Below are positions 27,023 through 37,367 of a stretch of 64,000 nucleotides of DNA, in pieces. Source of the DNA: CAZGUH01 sp964529005 (GTDB lineage Bacteria > Actinomycetota > Acidimicrobiia > Acidimicrobiales > Ilumatobacteraceae). Every line of letters begins with the position of its first letter. Within the stretch, counting starts at the first letter, position 1. Made by a program: the position numbers and the translations under genes. Location: NCBI GenBank assembly GCA_964529005.1, contig CAZGUH010000008.1, forward strand, positions 1 through 64,000, in the 5' to 3' direction. A model generated the notes under the pieces. It ran no database searches, was not told the DNA's origin, and saw nothing but the letters and a program-made list of their open reading frames with translations.

Positions 27023-28183
27023 GTGACCACCCGGGTCGCGATCGCCGGTTCGACCGGATCGATCGGGACGCAGACGATCGACGTCGTGCGCGCCGAGCGC
27101 GATCGCTACGAGGTCGTCGGGCTCGGGGTCAACAGCTCGGTCGGAGCGCTGATCGAGCAGGCGCGCGAGCTGCGCCCGAAGCTGGTCGCGGTGGCCGACG
27201 CTTCCCAGCGGGCCGCGGTCGCCGACGCCCTGCCGTTCGCCGAGGTCGTCGGCGACCTGTCGCTGCTGGCCGACGACGCCGACGTGGTCGTCAACGCCGT
27301 CGTCGGGTTCGCCGGGCTCGGGGTCACGGTCGCCACGCTGAAGGCCGGCAAGCGGCTCGCGCTCGCCAACAAGGAGAGCCTCATCGCCGCCGGACCGGTC
27401 GTGCAGCCGCTGCGCGCCACCCCCGGCGCGGAGCTGGTGCCGGTCGACAGCGAGCACTGCGCGCTCCACCAGTGTCTGCGCGCGTCGGCGGCAGCCGACC
27501 GCGAGGTGGCGCGCTTGGTCCTGACCGCGAGCGGCGGCCCGTTCCGTGGGCGCAGCGCGGCGGATCTCGCCGACGTCACCGTCGACGAAGCGCTCGCGCA
27601 CCCGACGTGGCAGATGGGCCCGAAGATCACGGTCGACTCCAGCACGCTGATGAACAAGGGCCTGGAGGTGATCGAGGCCCACGAGCTGTTCGGCACGCCG
27701 TTCGACCGCATCGAGGTCGTCGTCCACCCCCAATCGATCGTGCACTCGATGGTCGAGTTCACGGACGGGGCGACGATCGCGCAGCTCAGCCTTCCCGACA
27801 TGCGGCTGCCGATCGGCTACGCGCTTGCCTACCCTCGGCGCATCGGCACGCCGTTCGGCCGCATCGACTGGGCGACTCTGGGCCGGCTCGACTTCGAACA
27901 ACCCGCCACCGACGTGTTCCGTTGCCTCCGGCTGGCCTACGAGGCCGGGCGCGTCGGCGGCACGGCGCCGGCGTGGCTCAGCGCCGCCAACGAGGTCGCG
28001 GTCGACGCGTTCTTGGCCGGGCGCATCCGCTGGGCGCAGATCGCCGAGATCTGTGACGCCGTGCTCCAGCGTCACGCTGCCGCCGACGCGAACGCCTCCG
28101 CCTCGGGCACACTGTGCGTCGACGACATCATCGCCGCCGATCGGAGGGCCCGGGAGGTGGCATCGGAGGTTCTCCCGCGGTGA
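27023..28183 (+). CDS. dxr: 1-deoxy-D-xylulose-5-phosphate reductoisomerase
   Basis: Dxr makes 2-C-methyl-D-erythritol 4-phosphate in the MEP isoprenoid pathway. The 386-residue protein starts RVAIAGSTGSIGTQTIDVV (NADPH loop), has LANKESLIAAG, VDSEHCALHQCL, LTASGGPFRG, TWQMGPKITVDSSTLMNKGLEVIEAHELF and VVHPQSIVHSMVEF. The start is a GTG 10 bases after cdsA. Its stop overlaps the next start (GTGA). Confidence 0.97.
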   Translation: MTTRVAIAGSTGSIGTQTIDVVRAERDRYEVVGLGVNSSVGALIEQARELRPKLVAVADASQRAAVADALPFAEVVGDLSLLADDADVVVNAVVGFAGLGVTVATLKAGKRLALANKESLIAAGPVVQPLRATPGAELVPVDSEHCALHQCLRASAAADREVARLVLTASGGPFRGRSAADLADVTVDEALAHPTWQMGPKITVDSSTLMNKGLEVIEAHELFGTPFDRIEVVVHPQSIVHSMVEFTDGATIAQLSLPDMRLPIGYALAYPRRIGTPFGRIDWATLGRLDFEQPATDVFRCLRLAYEAGRVGGTAPAWLSAANEVAVDAFLAGRIRWAQIAEICDAVLQRHAAADANASASGTLCVDDIIAADRRAREVASEVLPR

Positions 28184-29430
28184 GCGACACGTACCAGCGG
28201 TTCCGCAACGAGGTGCTCGCTGGCGGCGCCACCGAGGAGGCGGGGCCTGACGGAACGATCCGTGGCCCGCGTGCGTTCGTCGGCATCGGGATCATCCTGG
28301 GCCTTCTGGCGATCCTGGCGGTCGCCAGCATCTGGGCGTTCGTGTTCGTCGTCGGGATCTTGATCTCGGTGTTCCTGCACGAGATGGGCCACTTCCTCAC
28401 GGCGCGCCGCACGGGGATGAAGGTCACCCAGCTGTTCATGGGGATGGGGCCGAAGCTGTGGAGCTTCCGCCGCGGCGAGGTCGAGTACGGAGTGCGCGCG
28501 TTCCCGATTGGCGCCTTCGTCCGCATCGTCGGCATGAACAACCTCGATCCGGTCGAGCCCGGCGACGAGCCGCGGGCCTACAGCTCGCAGAGCTTCCCCC
28601 GCCGGCTGCTGGTGATCACGGCCGGCAGCCTGATGCACGTCGTGATCGCGATCGTCCTGCTGTTCGGGGTGTTCGCGCTGAAGGGGCGCTACGAGGAATC
28701 GGGCCGGGTCTCGGTCGTGACGGTCGTCGAGGGCGCCGCGGCGAGCCGGGCAGGCTTGCGCGACGGCGACGTCATCGTGGCGCTCGACGGTGAGCGCATG
28801 ACCACGGCCGGCCAACTGGTGGACGCGATCGGCTCGACGCCGCCGGGCACGACGGTGACGATCGATCTGCTGCGCGACGGCCAACCCGTCACGATCACGC
28901 CGACGTTGGAACAGAATCCCAGCTTCACCACCGAAGCGGTCGGCTACCTCGGCGTCCGTCCCCGATCGGTCGAGCTCGACGACAAGAGCGTGGTGGAAGC
29001 GCTCGGCTTGGCGTTCACCGACCTCGCCCCGCAGGCCTGGAACAGCGTCGAGGGCGTCGTCAAGGCGATGAATCCGGTGAACATGATCGAGCACCTCACC
29101 GGCAAGACCGAGGACATCAACAGCCGCCCGGCCAACATCTTCACGGTGGCGAAGGTCAGCGGTGAGTTCGGTGACCAGGAAGGCATCGCCGGCGTTCTGC
29201 TCCTGCTCGCCGGCGTGAACGTGTTCGTCGGCGTGTTCAACATGTTCCCGCTGCTGCCGTTCGACGGCGGCCACGCTGCGATCGCGATCTACGAACGGCT
29301 GCGCAGCCGACCCGGCAAGCCCTACCGGGCTGACGTCGGCAAGATGATGCCGGTGGCGATGACCGTGATGGCGCTGCTCGCGTTCCTGCTGTTCACCAGC
29401 CTGTACCTGGACGTCACCAAACCCCTGTGA
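28180..29430 (+). CDS. rseP: Site-2 protease family membrane metallopeptidase RseP
   Basis: This intramembrane zinc peptidase cuts substrates such as anti-sigma factors or signal peptides within the membrane. The 416-residue protein has the zinc motif HEMGH (about residues 67-71) in the first transmembrane unit, a single PDZ domain (SRAGLRDGDVIVALDGERM), and the second catalytic motif NMFPLLPFDGGH near the C terminus. A GTG start overlaps the dxr stop. The dxr-rseP-ispG order is standard for actinobacteria. Confidence 0.95.
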   Translation: MSDTYQRFRNEVLAGGATEEAGPDGTIRGPRAFVGIGIILGLLAILAVASIWAFVFVVGILISVFLHEMGHFLTARRTGMKVTQLFMGMGPKLWSFRRGEVEYGVRAFPIGAFVRIVGMNNLDPVEPGDEPRAYSSQSFPRRLLVITAGSLMHVVIAIVLLFGVFALKGRYEESGRVSVVTVVEGAAASRAGLRDGDVIVALDGERMTTAGQLVDAIGSTPPGTTVTIDLLRDGQPVTITPTLEQNPSFTTEAVGYLGVRPRSVELDDKSVVEALGLAFTDLAPQAWNSVEGVVKAMNPVNMIEHLTGKTEDINSRPANIFTVAKVSGEFGDQEGIAGVLLLLAGVNVFVGVFNMFPLLPFDGGHAAIAIYERLRSRPGKPYRADVGKMMPVAMTVMALLAFLLFTSLYLDVTKPL

Positions 29431-29479
29431 TCCACCGCCGGCACGCGGGGCGAGCGGGGATGAGGGCCGCCCGGATGGC

Positions 29480-30706
29480 ATGCTGAGGGGGATGGTCGAG
29501 CGCAGGGCGACACGGCAGATCCACGTCGGTCCCGTCGCGGTGGGCGGCGGCGCCCCCGTGTCGGTGCAGTCGATGACGATCACCAAGACGGCCGACGTCG
29601 AGGGCACGCTCCAACAGATCTACGCGCTCGCCGCGGCGGGCTGCGACATCGTCCGCTGTACGTGCAACGAGCAGGATGCGGCCGAAGGGTTGGCGCAGAT
29701 CGTCCCGCGCTCTCCGATCCCGGTCGTGGCCGACATCCACCACCAGTACCGGATGGCGCTCGCCGCGCTCGAAGCGGGCGTGCACGGCCTGCGGCTCAAC
29801 CCCGGCAACATCCGCAAGCCCGAGCACATCAAGGCGGTGGCGTCCGAAGCGCGCGATCGCAACGTGCCGATCCGCATCGGCGTCAACGGCGGCTCGCTCG
29901 ATCCCGCGCTGTACGAGAAGCACGGCGGGATCCGGCCCGAGGCGATGGTCGAGAGCGCGATGCAAGAGCTCGCCTACTTCCGCGAGGTTGATTTCGACCT
30001 CGTCAAGATCAGCGTCAAAGCGAGCAGCGTGCCGCTGATGGTCGAGGCGTACCGCCAGCTCAGCGACGTCACCGACCTGCCGCTGCACCTCGGTGTCACC
30101 GAGGCCGGGCCGCCTCCCGCCGGTCTGCTGAAGGCGACCGCCGGCATCGCCACGCTGTTGATGGAGGGCATCGGCGACACCATCCGATACAGCCTGACCG
30201 CTGATCCGGTCGAGGAAGCGCGCGCCGGCCGGCAACTGCTCGAAGCGCTCGGATTGCGCGAGCGCAAGAACGTGGACCTGATCGCGTGCCCGAGCTGTGG
30301 GCGCGCCGAGATCGACGTGATCGACGTGGCCAACCGGGCGATGCAGGCGTTCGGCGACCGCAAGCTCCCGCTCCAGGTGGCCGTCATGGGATGCGTCGTC
30401 AACGGGCCGGGCGAAGCACGCGAGGCCGACCTCGGCATCGCCGCGGGCAGCAGGCGCGGCCACCTGTTCGTGAAGGGTCGCAACGTGGCGGTGGTCCCCG
30501 AGAGCGACATGGTCGACGCGCTGGTCGAATGGGCCGAGTTCATCAACGAGCACGGCACCGATGCAGCGATCGCCCGAGCCGATACGAGCCGCGCGGAGCG
30601 CGAGGCGGCGAAGGATCGCACGCAGCTGCTGGAAGCGAAGGGCGACGATGCCAACCGCGCGCAGCAGAAGATCGTGGAGATCCGGCGCACGGTTCAGAGC
30701 GGCTGA
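29480..30706 (+). CDS. ispG: 4-hydroxy-3-methylbut-2-en-1-yl diphosphate synthase (GcpE)
   Basis: IspG is a [4Fe-4S] enzyme of the MEP pathway that makes HMBPP. The 408-residue protein carries VSVQSMTITKTADVEGTLQQI, GLRLNPGNI, TEAGPPPAGLLKA and IGDTIRYSLT. The cluster cysteines lie in CPSCGR and MGCVVNGPGEA. The C-terminal 50 residues are a charged helix beyond the usual end. The first ATG (29480) has no SD; ATG 29492 is an alternative that loses four residues. Confidence 0.96.
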   Translation: MLRGMVERRATRQIHVGPVAVGGGAPVSVQSMTITKTADVEGTLQQIYALAAAGCDIVRCTCNEQDAAEGLAQIVPRSPIPVVADIHHQYRMALAALEAGVHGLRLNPGNIRKPEHIKAVASEARDRNVPIRIGVNGGSLDPALYEKHGGIRPEAMVESAMQELAYFREVDFDLVKISVKASSVPLMVEAYRQLSDVTDLPLHLGVTEAGPPPAGLLKATAGIATLLMEGIGDTIRYSLTADPVEEARAGRQLLEALGLRERKNVDLIACPSCGRAEIDVIDVANRAMQAFGDRKLPLQVAVMGCVVNGPGEAREADLGIAAGSRRGHLFVKGRNVAVVPESDMVDALVEWAEFINEHGTDAAIARADTSRAEREAAKDRTQLLEAKGDDANRAQQKIVEIRRTVQSG

Positions 30707-30713
30707 ATCCGCC

Positions 30714-31466
30714 GTGCCGTCACCGCTGTTCGAGTTCGATCCCACCCCGCGCGCCGTCATCGAGCCGGCGGGCCAGCGCTCGCCGAAGCCGCTGCCCGAA
30801 CGGGGCGTGATGTGCTGGTTCGGCGACACGGTGCGCGAGCGGACCGAGCACATCACTCCGGCCTACGTCACCCACATGGAGCACGGCGACCACCCGATCT
30901 TCGTCGTCGACGTCGACGGTGTCGACGTGGCCGTCACCAACCCGCCCGTCGGCGCCCCGGCCGCGGCGTTCAGCCTCGAGGTGATGATCGCCAGCGGGGT
31001 GACGCGCATCATCGGATGCGGCGCGGCGGGCATCGTGCGCAACGGTTTCGACATCGGCCACGTGATCGTCCCCACGAGCGCGATCCGCGACGAGGGGACC
31101 AGCTACCACTACGCCCCGGCCGGCACGGAGGTGCGGCCGCATCCGGATGCGATCGTCGCCATCGACGCGGTGCTGAGCGAGGCGGGGGTGCCCCACGACC
31201 GAGGGCCGACGTGGACGACCGACGCGTTCTTCCGCGAGACACCCGCCAAGGTGACGCGCCGGCGGGAGCAGGGCTGCATCACGGTCGAGATGGAGGCCTC
31301 GGCGATGTTCGCGATCGCTGCCTTCCGCGGCGCGGTGTACGGCCAGCTGCTCTACGCCGGCGACGACGTCAGCGCCGACGAATGGGATCACCGCCACTGG
31401 GATCGCCAGACGTCGGCGCGCGGCCGCCTCTTCGATCTCGCGCTGCGCGCCGCAGCGCGTCTCTAG
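30714..31466 (+). CDS. Nucleoside phosphorylase family protein
   Basis: This 250-residue protein belongs to the purine/uridine phosphorylase fold. Supporting segments are GSTRI-like IGCGAAGIV after a hydrophobic strand, VPTSAIRDEGTSYHYAP, and TVEMEASAMFAIAAFRG, which is the ribose-binding EME region. It is close in style to uridine phosphorylases, but the base specificity cannot be read. A GTG at 30714 lies 7 bases after ispG, so it is probably the last gene of the MEP transcription unit. It converges on manA and overlaps its stop by 4 bases. Confidence 0.8.
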   Translation: MPSPLFEFDPTPRAVIEPAGQRSPKPLPERGVMCWFGDTVRERTEHITPAYVTHMEHGDHPIFVVDVDGVDVAVTNPPVGAPAAAFSLEVMIASGVTRIIGCGAAGIVRNGFDIGHVIVPTSAIRDEGTSYHYAPAGTEVRPHPDAIVAIDAVLSEAGVPHDRGPTWTTDAFFRETPAKVTRRREQGCITVEMEASAMFAIAAFRGAVYGQLLYAGDDVSADEWDHRHWDRQTSARGRLFDLALRAAARL

Positions 31467-32509
31467 CGCTCGCCCGCCGCGAACAGGGGAGCGCGGCAGC
31501 GCCAGACCGTCGCCGCGCCACGGAGCTCGACCGTCTCGCCGGGCAACACGATCGCGGCCTCTCCGGGCCGCAGCCCGTTCGCTTCTCCGCTCGTGCAGAC
31601 GAGCAGTTCCGGCCCCTCCGCGGGCGTCAGCGCGAGGGCCCCGTCGACGTCGCAGCGCGACACCTCGAACGCATCGGTCACCGTCGGGTACGTCGACACC
31701 CCGGGCGCCGTGGGCACGGGGCGGACGAGAGGGTTCGCCAGGGGATGGACGTCGACGACGTCCAGCACCTCGTCGACGTCGACGTGCTTGCTCGTGAACG
31801 CGGCGCGCACCACGTTGTCGCTGGCGCTCATCACCTCGACCCCGACGCCGTGGAGGTAGGCGTGGAGGTTGCCGGCCTCCAGCAGCAGCGCTTCGCCGGG
31901 GCGCAGCACGACGTGGTTCAGCGCGAGGGCCGCGGCGACTCCGCCCGGCTCGTCGGGATACCGGGCGCGCAACCGTTCGGCCCACTCCGGCAGTCCATCG
32001 GGAAGCTCGACGTCGCGCCGTCCCAAGGTCGCACGGAGGTAGCGCGCGACGTCGCCGCTGGAGATCAGCTCGGCGAGCTCGTGCCACCCTCGGTCGACGA
32101 ACCACTCGTGGGTGCGGGCCGGATCGCGCAGGCCGCACAACGCCTCGAACTCGGTGAGCGCGCAGATCAGCTCCGGTTTCGGATGCGGATCGCGGTAGGT
32201 CCGGCGGGGGTCGTCGAGCGCGATGCCCTCGGCGTTCTCGCGCGCGAAGCCGCGTGCCGCGTGCGCCTCGGTCGGGTGCGTCTGGAGGGAGAGGGGCGCG
32301 GCGGCGGCGAGGATCTTCACCAGGTAAGGCAGCTCTCCGGAGATCGCGGCGAGCGGCTGTCCGTCCTCGGTCGTCGCCGGCCCGCCCGGGTGCGTGCCGA
32401 ACCACATCTCCGCCCAGGGCCGGCCGTCCGGCTCGACGCCGATCATCCGGGGGATCGCCTGCTCGTCGCCCCACGGGTAGTGCTGGACGAACCCCCGCAC
32501 CCGTCTCAT
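31463..32509 (-). CDS. manA: Mannose-6-phosphate isomerase, class I
   Basis: This zinc enzyme interconverts mannose-6-P and fructose-6-P to feed mannosylated glycans. The 348-residue protein has the family start QHYPWGDEQAIPRM, WAEMWFGTHPGGP, the zinc-binding PLSLQTHPTEAHAARGFAREN, YRDPHPKPELICAL and the late LLEAGNLHAYLHGVGVEVMSASDNVVRAA. It starts two bases after the nucS stop, so the two are likely one transcript. Confidence 0.95.
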   Translation of the reverse strand: MRRVRGFVQHYPWGDEQAIPRMIGVEPDGRPWAEMWFGTHPGGPATTEDGQPLAAISGELPYLVKILAAAAPLSLQTHPTEAHAARGFARENAEGIALDDPRRTYRDPHPKPELICALTEFEALCGLRDPARTHEWFVDRGWHELAELISSGDVARYLRATLGRRDVELPDGLPEWAERLRARYPDEPGGVAAALALNHVVLRPGEALLLEAGNLHAYLHGVGVEVMSASDNVVRAAFTSKHVDVDEVLDVVDVHPLANPLVRPVPTAPGVSTYPTVTDAFEVSRCDVDGALALTPAEGPELLVCTSGEANGLRPGEAAIVLPGETVELRGAATVWRCRAPLFAAGER

Positions 32510-32511
32510 CG

Positions 32512-33171
32512 TCAGAACAACCGCAGGTCGTCGGGACGCAGGCCGCGCAGCTCGTCGTAGTCGACCTCGACCCAGCGCAGCCCTCGTGACTCTGCGAGGA
32601 CCCGCGCCTGCGGTTTGACGACCTGCGCGACGAAGACCCCGCGGATCTCGCCCAACGACGAGTCCAGGCGGAGCCGCTCGATGTACCGGGTCAGCTGATC
32701 GACGCCGTCGATCTCGCCGCGGCGCTTGACCTCGATCGCCACGAAGCGTCCCGCCGGGTCGCGGCACACGAGGTCGACCGGCCCGATCGCCGTGGGGTAC
32801 TCGCGGCGGATCAGGGTCAGCCCGTCCTCGATGCTGTGCGGCGCCGCAGCGAGGAGCTCTTGCAGGTGGGCCTCCACGCCGTCCTTCGACAGGCCCGGGT
32901 CGTCGCCGAACTCGTGGCTCGTGTCGGCGAGCACCTCGTGCAAGGTGATCGTCAGGCGCTCGCCCTTGGGGTTGACGACCTCCCAGCGATCCCCGAAGTC
33001 CGTGAGCAGGTTCGGGGCGTTCATCCAGTTGAGCGGCTTGTAGGCGCCGCCGTCGGCATGGATGGCCACGCAGCCGTCGGCCTTCAGCATGATGAGGCGC
33101 ACGGCCTCGGGGAGGTGGGCGTCGAGGCGGCCGTTGTAGTCGACGGTGCATCGAGCGATCAGCAGGCGCAT
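32512..33171 (-). CDS. nucS: Mismatch-specific endonuclease NucS/EndoMS
   Basis: NucS is the non-canonical mismatch repair nuclease of actinobacteria and many archaea. The 219-residue protein starts MRLLIARCTVDYNGRLDAHLP and keeps HADGGAYKPLNWM and the RecB-like nuclease core (GPVDLVCRDPAGRFVAIEVKRRGEIDGVDQLTRYIERL) with its Asp and Glu-x-Lys. It ends DLRLF, a beta-clamp-binding type motif. I place the start at ATG 33171; the upstream GTG at 33183 overlaps the TAACGT box at 33187-33182. mutS/mutL are expected to be missing from such genomes, but this cannot be seen here. Confidence 0.95.
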   Translation of the reverse strand: MRLLIARCTVDYNGRLDAHLPEAVRLIMLKADGCVAIHADGGAYKPLNWMNAPNLLTDFGDRWEVVNPKGERLTITLHEVLADTSHEFGDDPGLSKDGVEAHLQELLAAAPHSIEDGLTLIRREYPTAIGPVDLVCRDPAGRFVAIEVKRRGEIDGVDQLTRYIERLRLDSSLGEIRGVFVAQVVKPQARVLAESRGLRWVEVDYDELRGLRPDDLRLF

Positions 33172-33181
33172 GCGCCGGTGC

Positions 33182-33187
33182 ACGTTA
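33182..33187 (-). promoter_or_regulatory. Candidate -10 box for nucS-manA
   Basis: TAACGT on the minus strand lies 10 bases before the ATG at 33171, giving a very short leader. Confidence 0.35.
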
Positions 33188-33239
33188 CCGGCCGCCGCGA
33201 CGCCCCCTCAGACCTCTCCTGCCCGGTGCAGGATGGCGC

Positions 33240-33950
33240 TCAGGATTCGGCGGCGCCGGTTGCGGCACCTGCGGCGTCGCCGCGGTCGGACCGCCACGGT
33301 CGCTCACCGAAGCCGTCCGGGAAGCCTTCGGGGAAGCCCTCGGGGAAGCCCTCGGTGACGAAGGTGGTCGTCCGCTCCGTGATCTCTGCCAGACGCTCGT
33401 CCGCCTCGTCCTGCGTCAGGTCGCCGGCCGCGACCTTCTCGTCGAGGTGGGCCTGCGCGTCGGCGACGATCGCGTCGATCACCGTCTGTGCGTCGACGCC
33501 GTGCGCGGCTGCGACGTCCGCGATCGTCTGGCCGTCGAGCAGGGCGTCGCGCAGCTCGGCGGCGGTGATGCCGATCGCCGTCGCGGCCGCGTCGAATCCT
33601 GCGCGGAGCGCGGGCCGGCGGTGGCGGCCGCCCGGCCGGCCGGGGCCGTGGTCGGGACGCGCGTCGCGCAACGCCTCGACGACCGCGTCGCGCTGCTCGG
33701 CGGTGATCGTCCCGGCGTCGACGAGCGGCTGGAGCGCCTCCTCCAGCCACCGGCCCCGTTCGGGGGCGCCGGTGTCCTCATCGCCGGCCGGCTCGCCGTC
33801 GGGCGCCGAGTTGTCCGTGCCGTCGTCCTGCACCGCCGCCAGCGGGCTGGCGCCGGCGAGGCTGCCCCCCGAGGTCAGTGCGAACCCGGCGGCGCCGCCG
33901 CCGATCAGCCCGGTGGCGAGCCCGGCGATTGCAAGTCTCCTGCGCATCAT
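33240..33950 (-). CDS. Secreted or membrane-anchored repeat protein, function unknown
   Basis: The 236-residue product begins with a basic stretch and a glycine-rich hydrophobic segment (LAIAGLATGLIGGGAAGFAL), so it is probably exported or anchored. An acidic linker is followed by two similar helical modules, one with LVDAGTITAEQRDAVVEAL and one with KVAAGDLTQDEADERLAEI, separated by an HTH-like segment (DGQTIADVAAAHGVDAQTVIDAI). Four four-residue units (EGFP three times, then DGFG) come near the C terminus, encoded by 12-bp tandem repeats. The family is not one I recognise by name. Confidence 0.75.
   Translation of the reverse strand: MMRRRLAIAGLATGLIGGGAAGFALTSGGSLAGASPLAAVQDDGTDNSAPDGEPAGDEDTGAPERGRWLEEALQPLVDAGTITAEQRDAVVEALRDARPDHGPGRPGGRHRRPALRAGFDAAATAIGITAAELRDALLDGQTIADVAAAHGVDAQTVIDAIVADAQAHLDEKVAAGDLTQDEADERLAEITERTTTFVTEGFPEGFPEGFPDGFGERPWRSDRGDAAGAATGAAES
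33306..33353 (-). repeat. Four 12-bp tandem units coding EGFP/DGFG
   Basis: Units at 33306-33317, 33318-33329, 33330-33341 and 33342-33353 (the last two identical) keep the reading frame. Copy-number change by slippage would alter only the length of the protein's loop. Confidence 0.8.
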
Positions 33951-34056
33951 CAGTCCTTTCGGTCCCGTGTCCCACGCTCGTTCGCGGGTGACATCGCACA
34001 GCCTTCGTGGCGAACCTGGGAGCCGGCTGTGATCGGGATCGGAGCTCCGTGTGGAC

Positions 34057-34623
34057 TCAGCCGGGGATCGTGATGGCGTGCTCGTGCTCGGGGTCGGGGG
34101 GATGGTCGTGGACGGTCGTCGCAGCGCGGGCCATCGCCGGCGCGGCGATCGCCGCGGTCACGAGCGCGGCGGCCGCCAACCAGGATCGCCGCGGGCCGGG
34201 CCCGCGGGGTCCGACGAGCCATGCAAGCGTCGCCCCGGAGACCGCGACGATGCCGAATGCGGCCGCCGTGGCATCCGGAAAGCCCACCGATTCGGGCTGC
34301 TCCAGCCCGTCGACGTACGAGATGCCCGACTGCCGGGTGAGCAGCCAGGCGACGACGATCACGGCGTTGCCCGTCAGCCCGATGGCGCCCCAGGTGCGGT
34401 GGGGATGCCACAACGTCGCCACGCCCCAGCCGATCTGGAACACCGCCGCGGCGACCATCAAGCGCACGACGGCCATGTGGTCGGCGTGCGCGCCGATCGC
34501 CGCGGCGTGGATCGCGCCGGCGCCGATCGAGGCGATGGCGGCGGTCATCAAACCCGGCGGCGGCTCTGCCGGCAATTCGGGAGGGGGCAGCGTGCTCTGG
34601 TCGGACTGCGCTTCGAGATCCAT
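34057..34623 (-). CDS. Multi-pass membrane protein with histidine-rich tail
   Basis: The 188-residue product has a Pro-rich cytosolic start and about four or five hydrophobic segments (around residues 25-40, 52-65, 78-95, 118-137 and 146-166). It ends with an acidic His-rich tail (VHDHPPDPEHEHAITIPG) that could bind a metal. The family is unrecognised. The start at ATG 34623 is chosen because the frame upstream is a shadow of the CysQ-like gene. It has no visible SD. Divalent metal handling is a guess from the tail alone. Confidence 0.6.
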   Translation of the reverse strand: MDLEAQSDQSTLPPPELPAEPPPGLMTAAIASIGAGAIHAAAIGAHADHMAVVRLMVAAAVFQIGWGVATLWHPHRTWGAIGLTGNAVIVVAWLLTRQSGISYVDGLEQPESVGFPDATAAAFGIVAVSGATLAWLVGPRGPGPRRSWLAAAALVTAAIAAPAMARAATTVHDHPPDPEHEHAITIPG

Positions 34624-34720
34624 CACGTCCCTCGTGCCGCCGGCGGCGCTCCGGCGAACGGTCGCCGGCATCGGACCGGCCAGCGCATGGTACGCCCGGG
34701 TCGACCGGCCGGTCGTGATG

Positions 34721-35473
34721 TCAGCGGCGGGGGAGCGAGCGCAGCACCGGTTCGGCCCATTCCGGCCGGCAGACGACGAAGTCCGGCAGCCACGGGTCCG
34801 GGTCGTTGTACACGAGTGGTGATCCGTCGATTCGGCTGACGTGCAGGCCGGCGCGGGCGGCGACGATCGCCGGCGCGGCCGAGTCCCACTGGTACATGCC
34901 CCCGTCGTGGATGTAGATGTCCGCGTCGCCGGTGAGCACGGCCATCGCTTTGGCGCCCGCCGACCCCAACCGCACGGCATCGGCGCCCAAGCGTTGGGCG
35001 ACCAGCGACGCCGCGTACGGCGCTCGGGTGCGCGAGGTGACGAGGCGCGGACGCTCGCGCGTCGGGGGGCCCAACACCTCGGGCGGGTGCGAGCCGAACG
35101 TGCGCCCGAGCATCGGCATGCCGACCGCGCCGGCGACCAGCTCTCCGTGGGCCCACAGCGCGACGTGCACGGCCCAGTCGGGACGACCCGGCTCACCGAA
35201 CTCGTTGGTGCCGTCGAGCGGATCGACGATCCACACCCGCTCGGCGAGGCGGCGGCGCGGATCGTCGAGCCCCTCCTCGCTGAGGATCGCGTCGCCGGGC
35301 CGCTCGGTGCGCAACACGTTCGTGATCAACTCGTGCGAGGCCATGTCGCCGTGGTCCATCACCTGCCAGCGGGCCGCGCCCTGCGCCCACATCCGCTCGC
35401 GCAACGCGGCGAGCATCGCGCCGGCCTCGGTGGCGATGCGATGCGCGAGCGCGGCGTCGTCGGCAGGGTCCAC
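34721..35473 (-). CDS. cysQ: Inositol monophosphatase family protein, CysQ-like
   Basis: This Mg-dependent, lithium-sensitive type phosphatase probably acts on 3'-phosphoadenosine 5'-phosphate(sulphate) or inositol phosphates. The 250-residue protein has the metal motifs ILSEEG, WIVDPLDGTNEFGEPG and the C-terminal MYQWDSAAPAIVAARAGLHV (the usual WDxAA). The CysQ call rests on similarity to actinobacterial CysQ with its short N terminus; a general inositol monophosphatase is the alternative. It ends 97 bases before the membrane protein gene and starts 8 bases after ettA ends. Confidence 0.8.
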   Translation of the reverse strand: MDPADDAALAHRIATEAGAMLAALRERMWAQGAARWQVMDHGDMASHELITNVLRTERPGDAILSEEGLDDPRRRLAERVWIVDPLDGTNEFGEPGRPDWAVHVALWAHGELVAGAVGMPMLGRTFGSHPPEVLGPPTRERPRLVTSRTRAPYAASLVAQRLGADAVRLGSAGAKAMAVLTGDADIYIHDGGMYQWDSAAPAIVAARAGLHVSRIDGSPLVYNDPDPWLPDFVVCRPEWAEPVLRSLPRR

Positions 35474-35481
35474 GATCGACG

Positions 35482-37158
<1,677 letters not shown>

Positions 37159-37367
37159 GTCGCCGCGCAGCGTATCCATGGCATCCCCGCATCCCTGCTC
37201 GGGCCGCCCCGGCGTGCGGATTCCGGTGCCCGGCTGCGACATGCGCATCCGCGTTCGCGGGTGCGCGGTGCTGCTACGTTCATTTAGCGCAGTCGTCCCT
37301 TGGGGAAAAGGGGGCCGACAGCGCCACGAACGCGCCGGCGACGGCGAGACACGAGAGGGATCAACAG

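Noticed and set aside
33306..33353. A CRISPR-like array
   Set aside because: The 12-bp units are contiguous, without spacers, and code in frame inside a gene.
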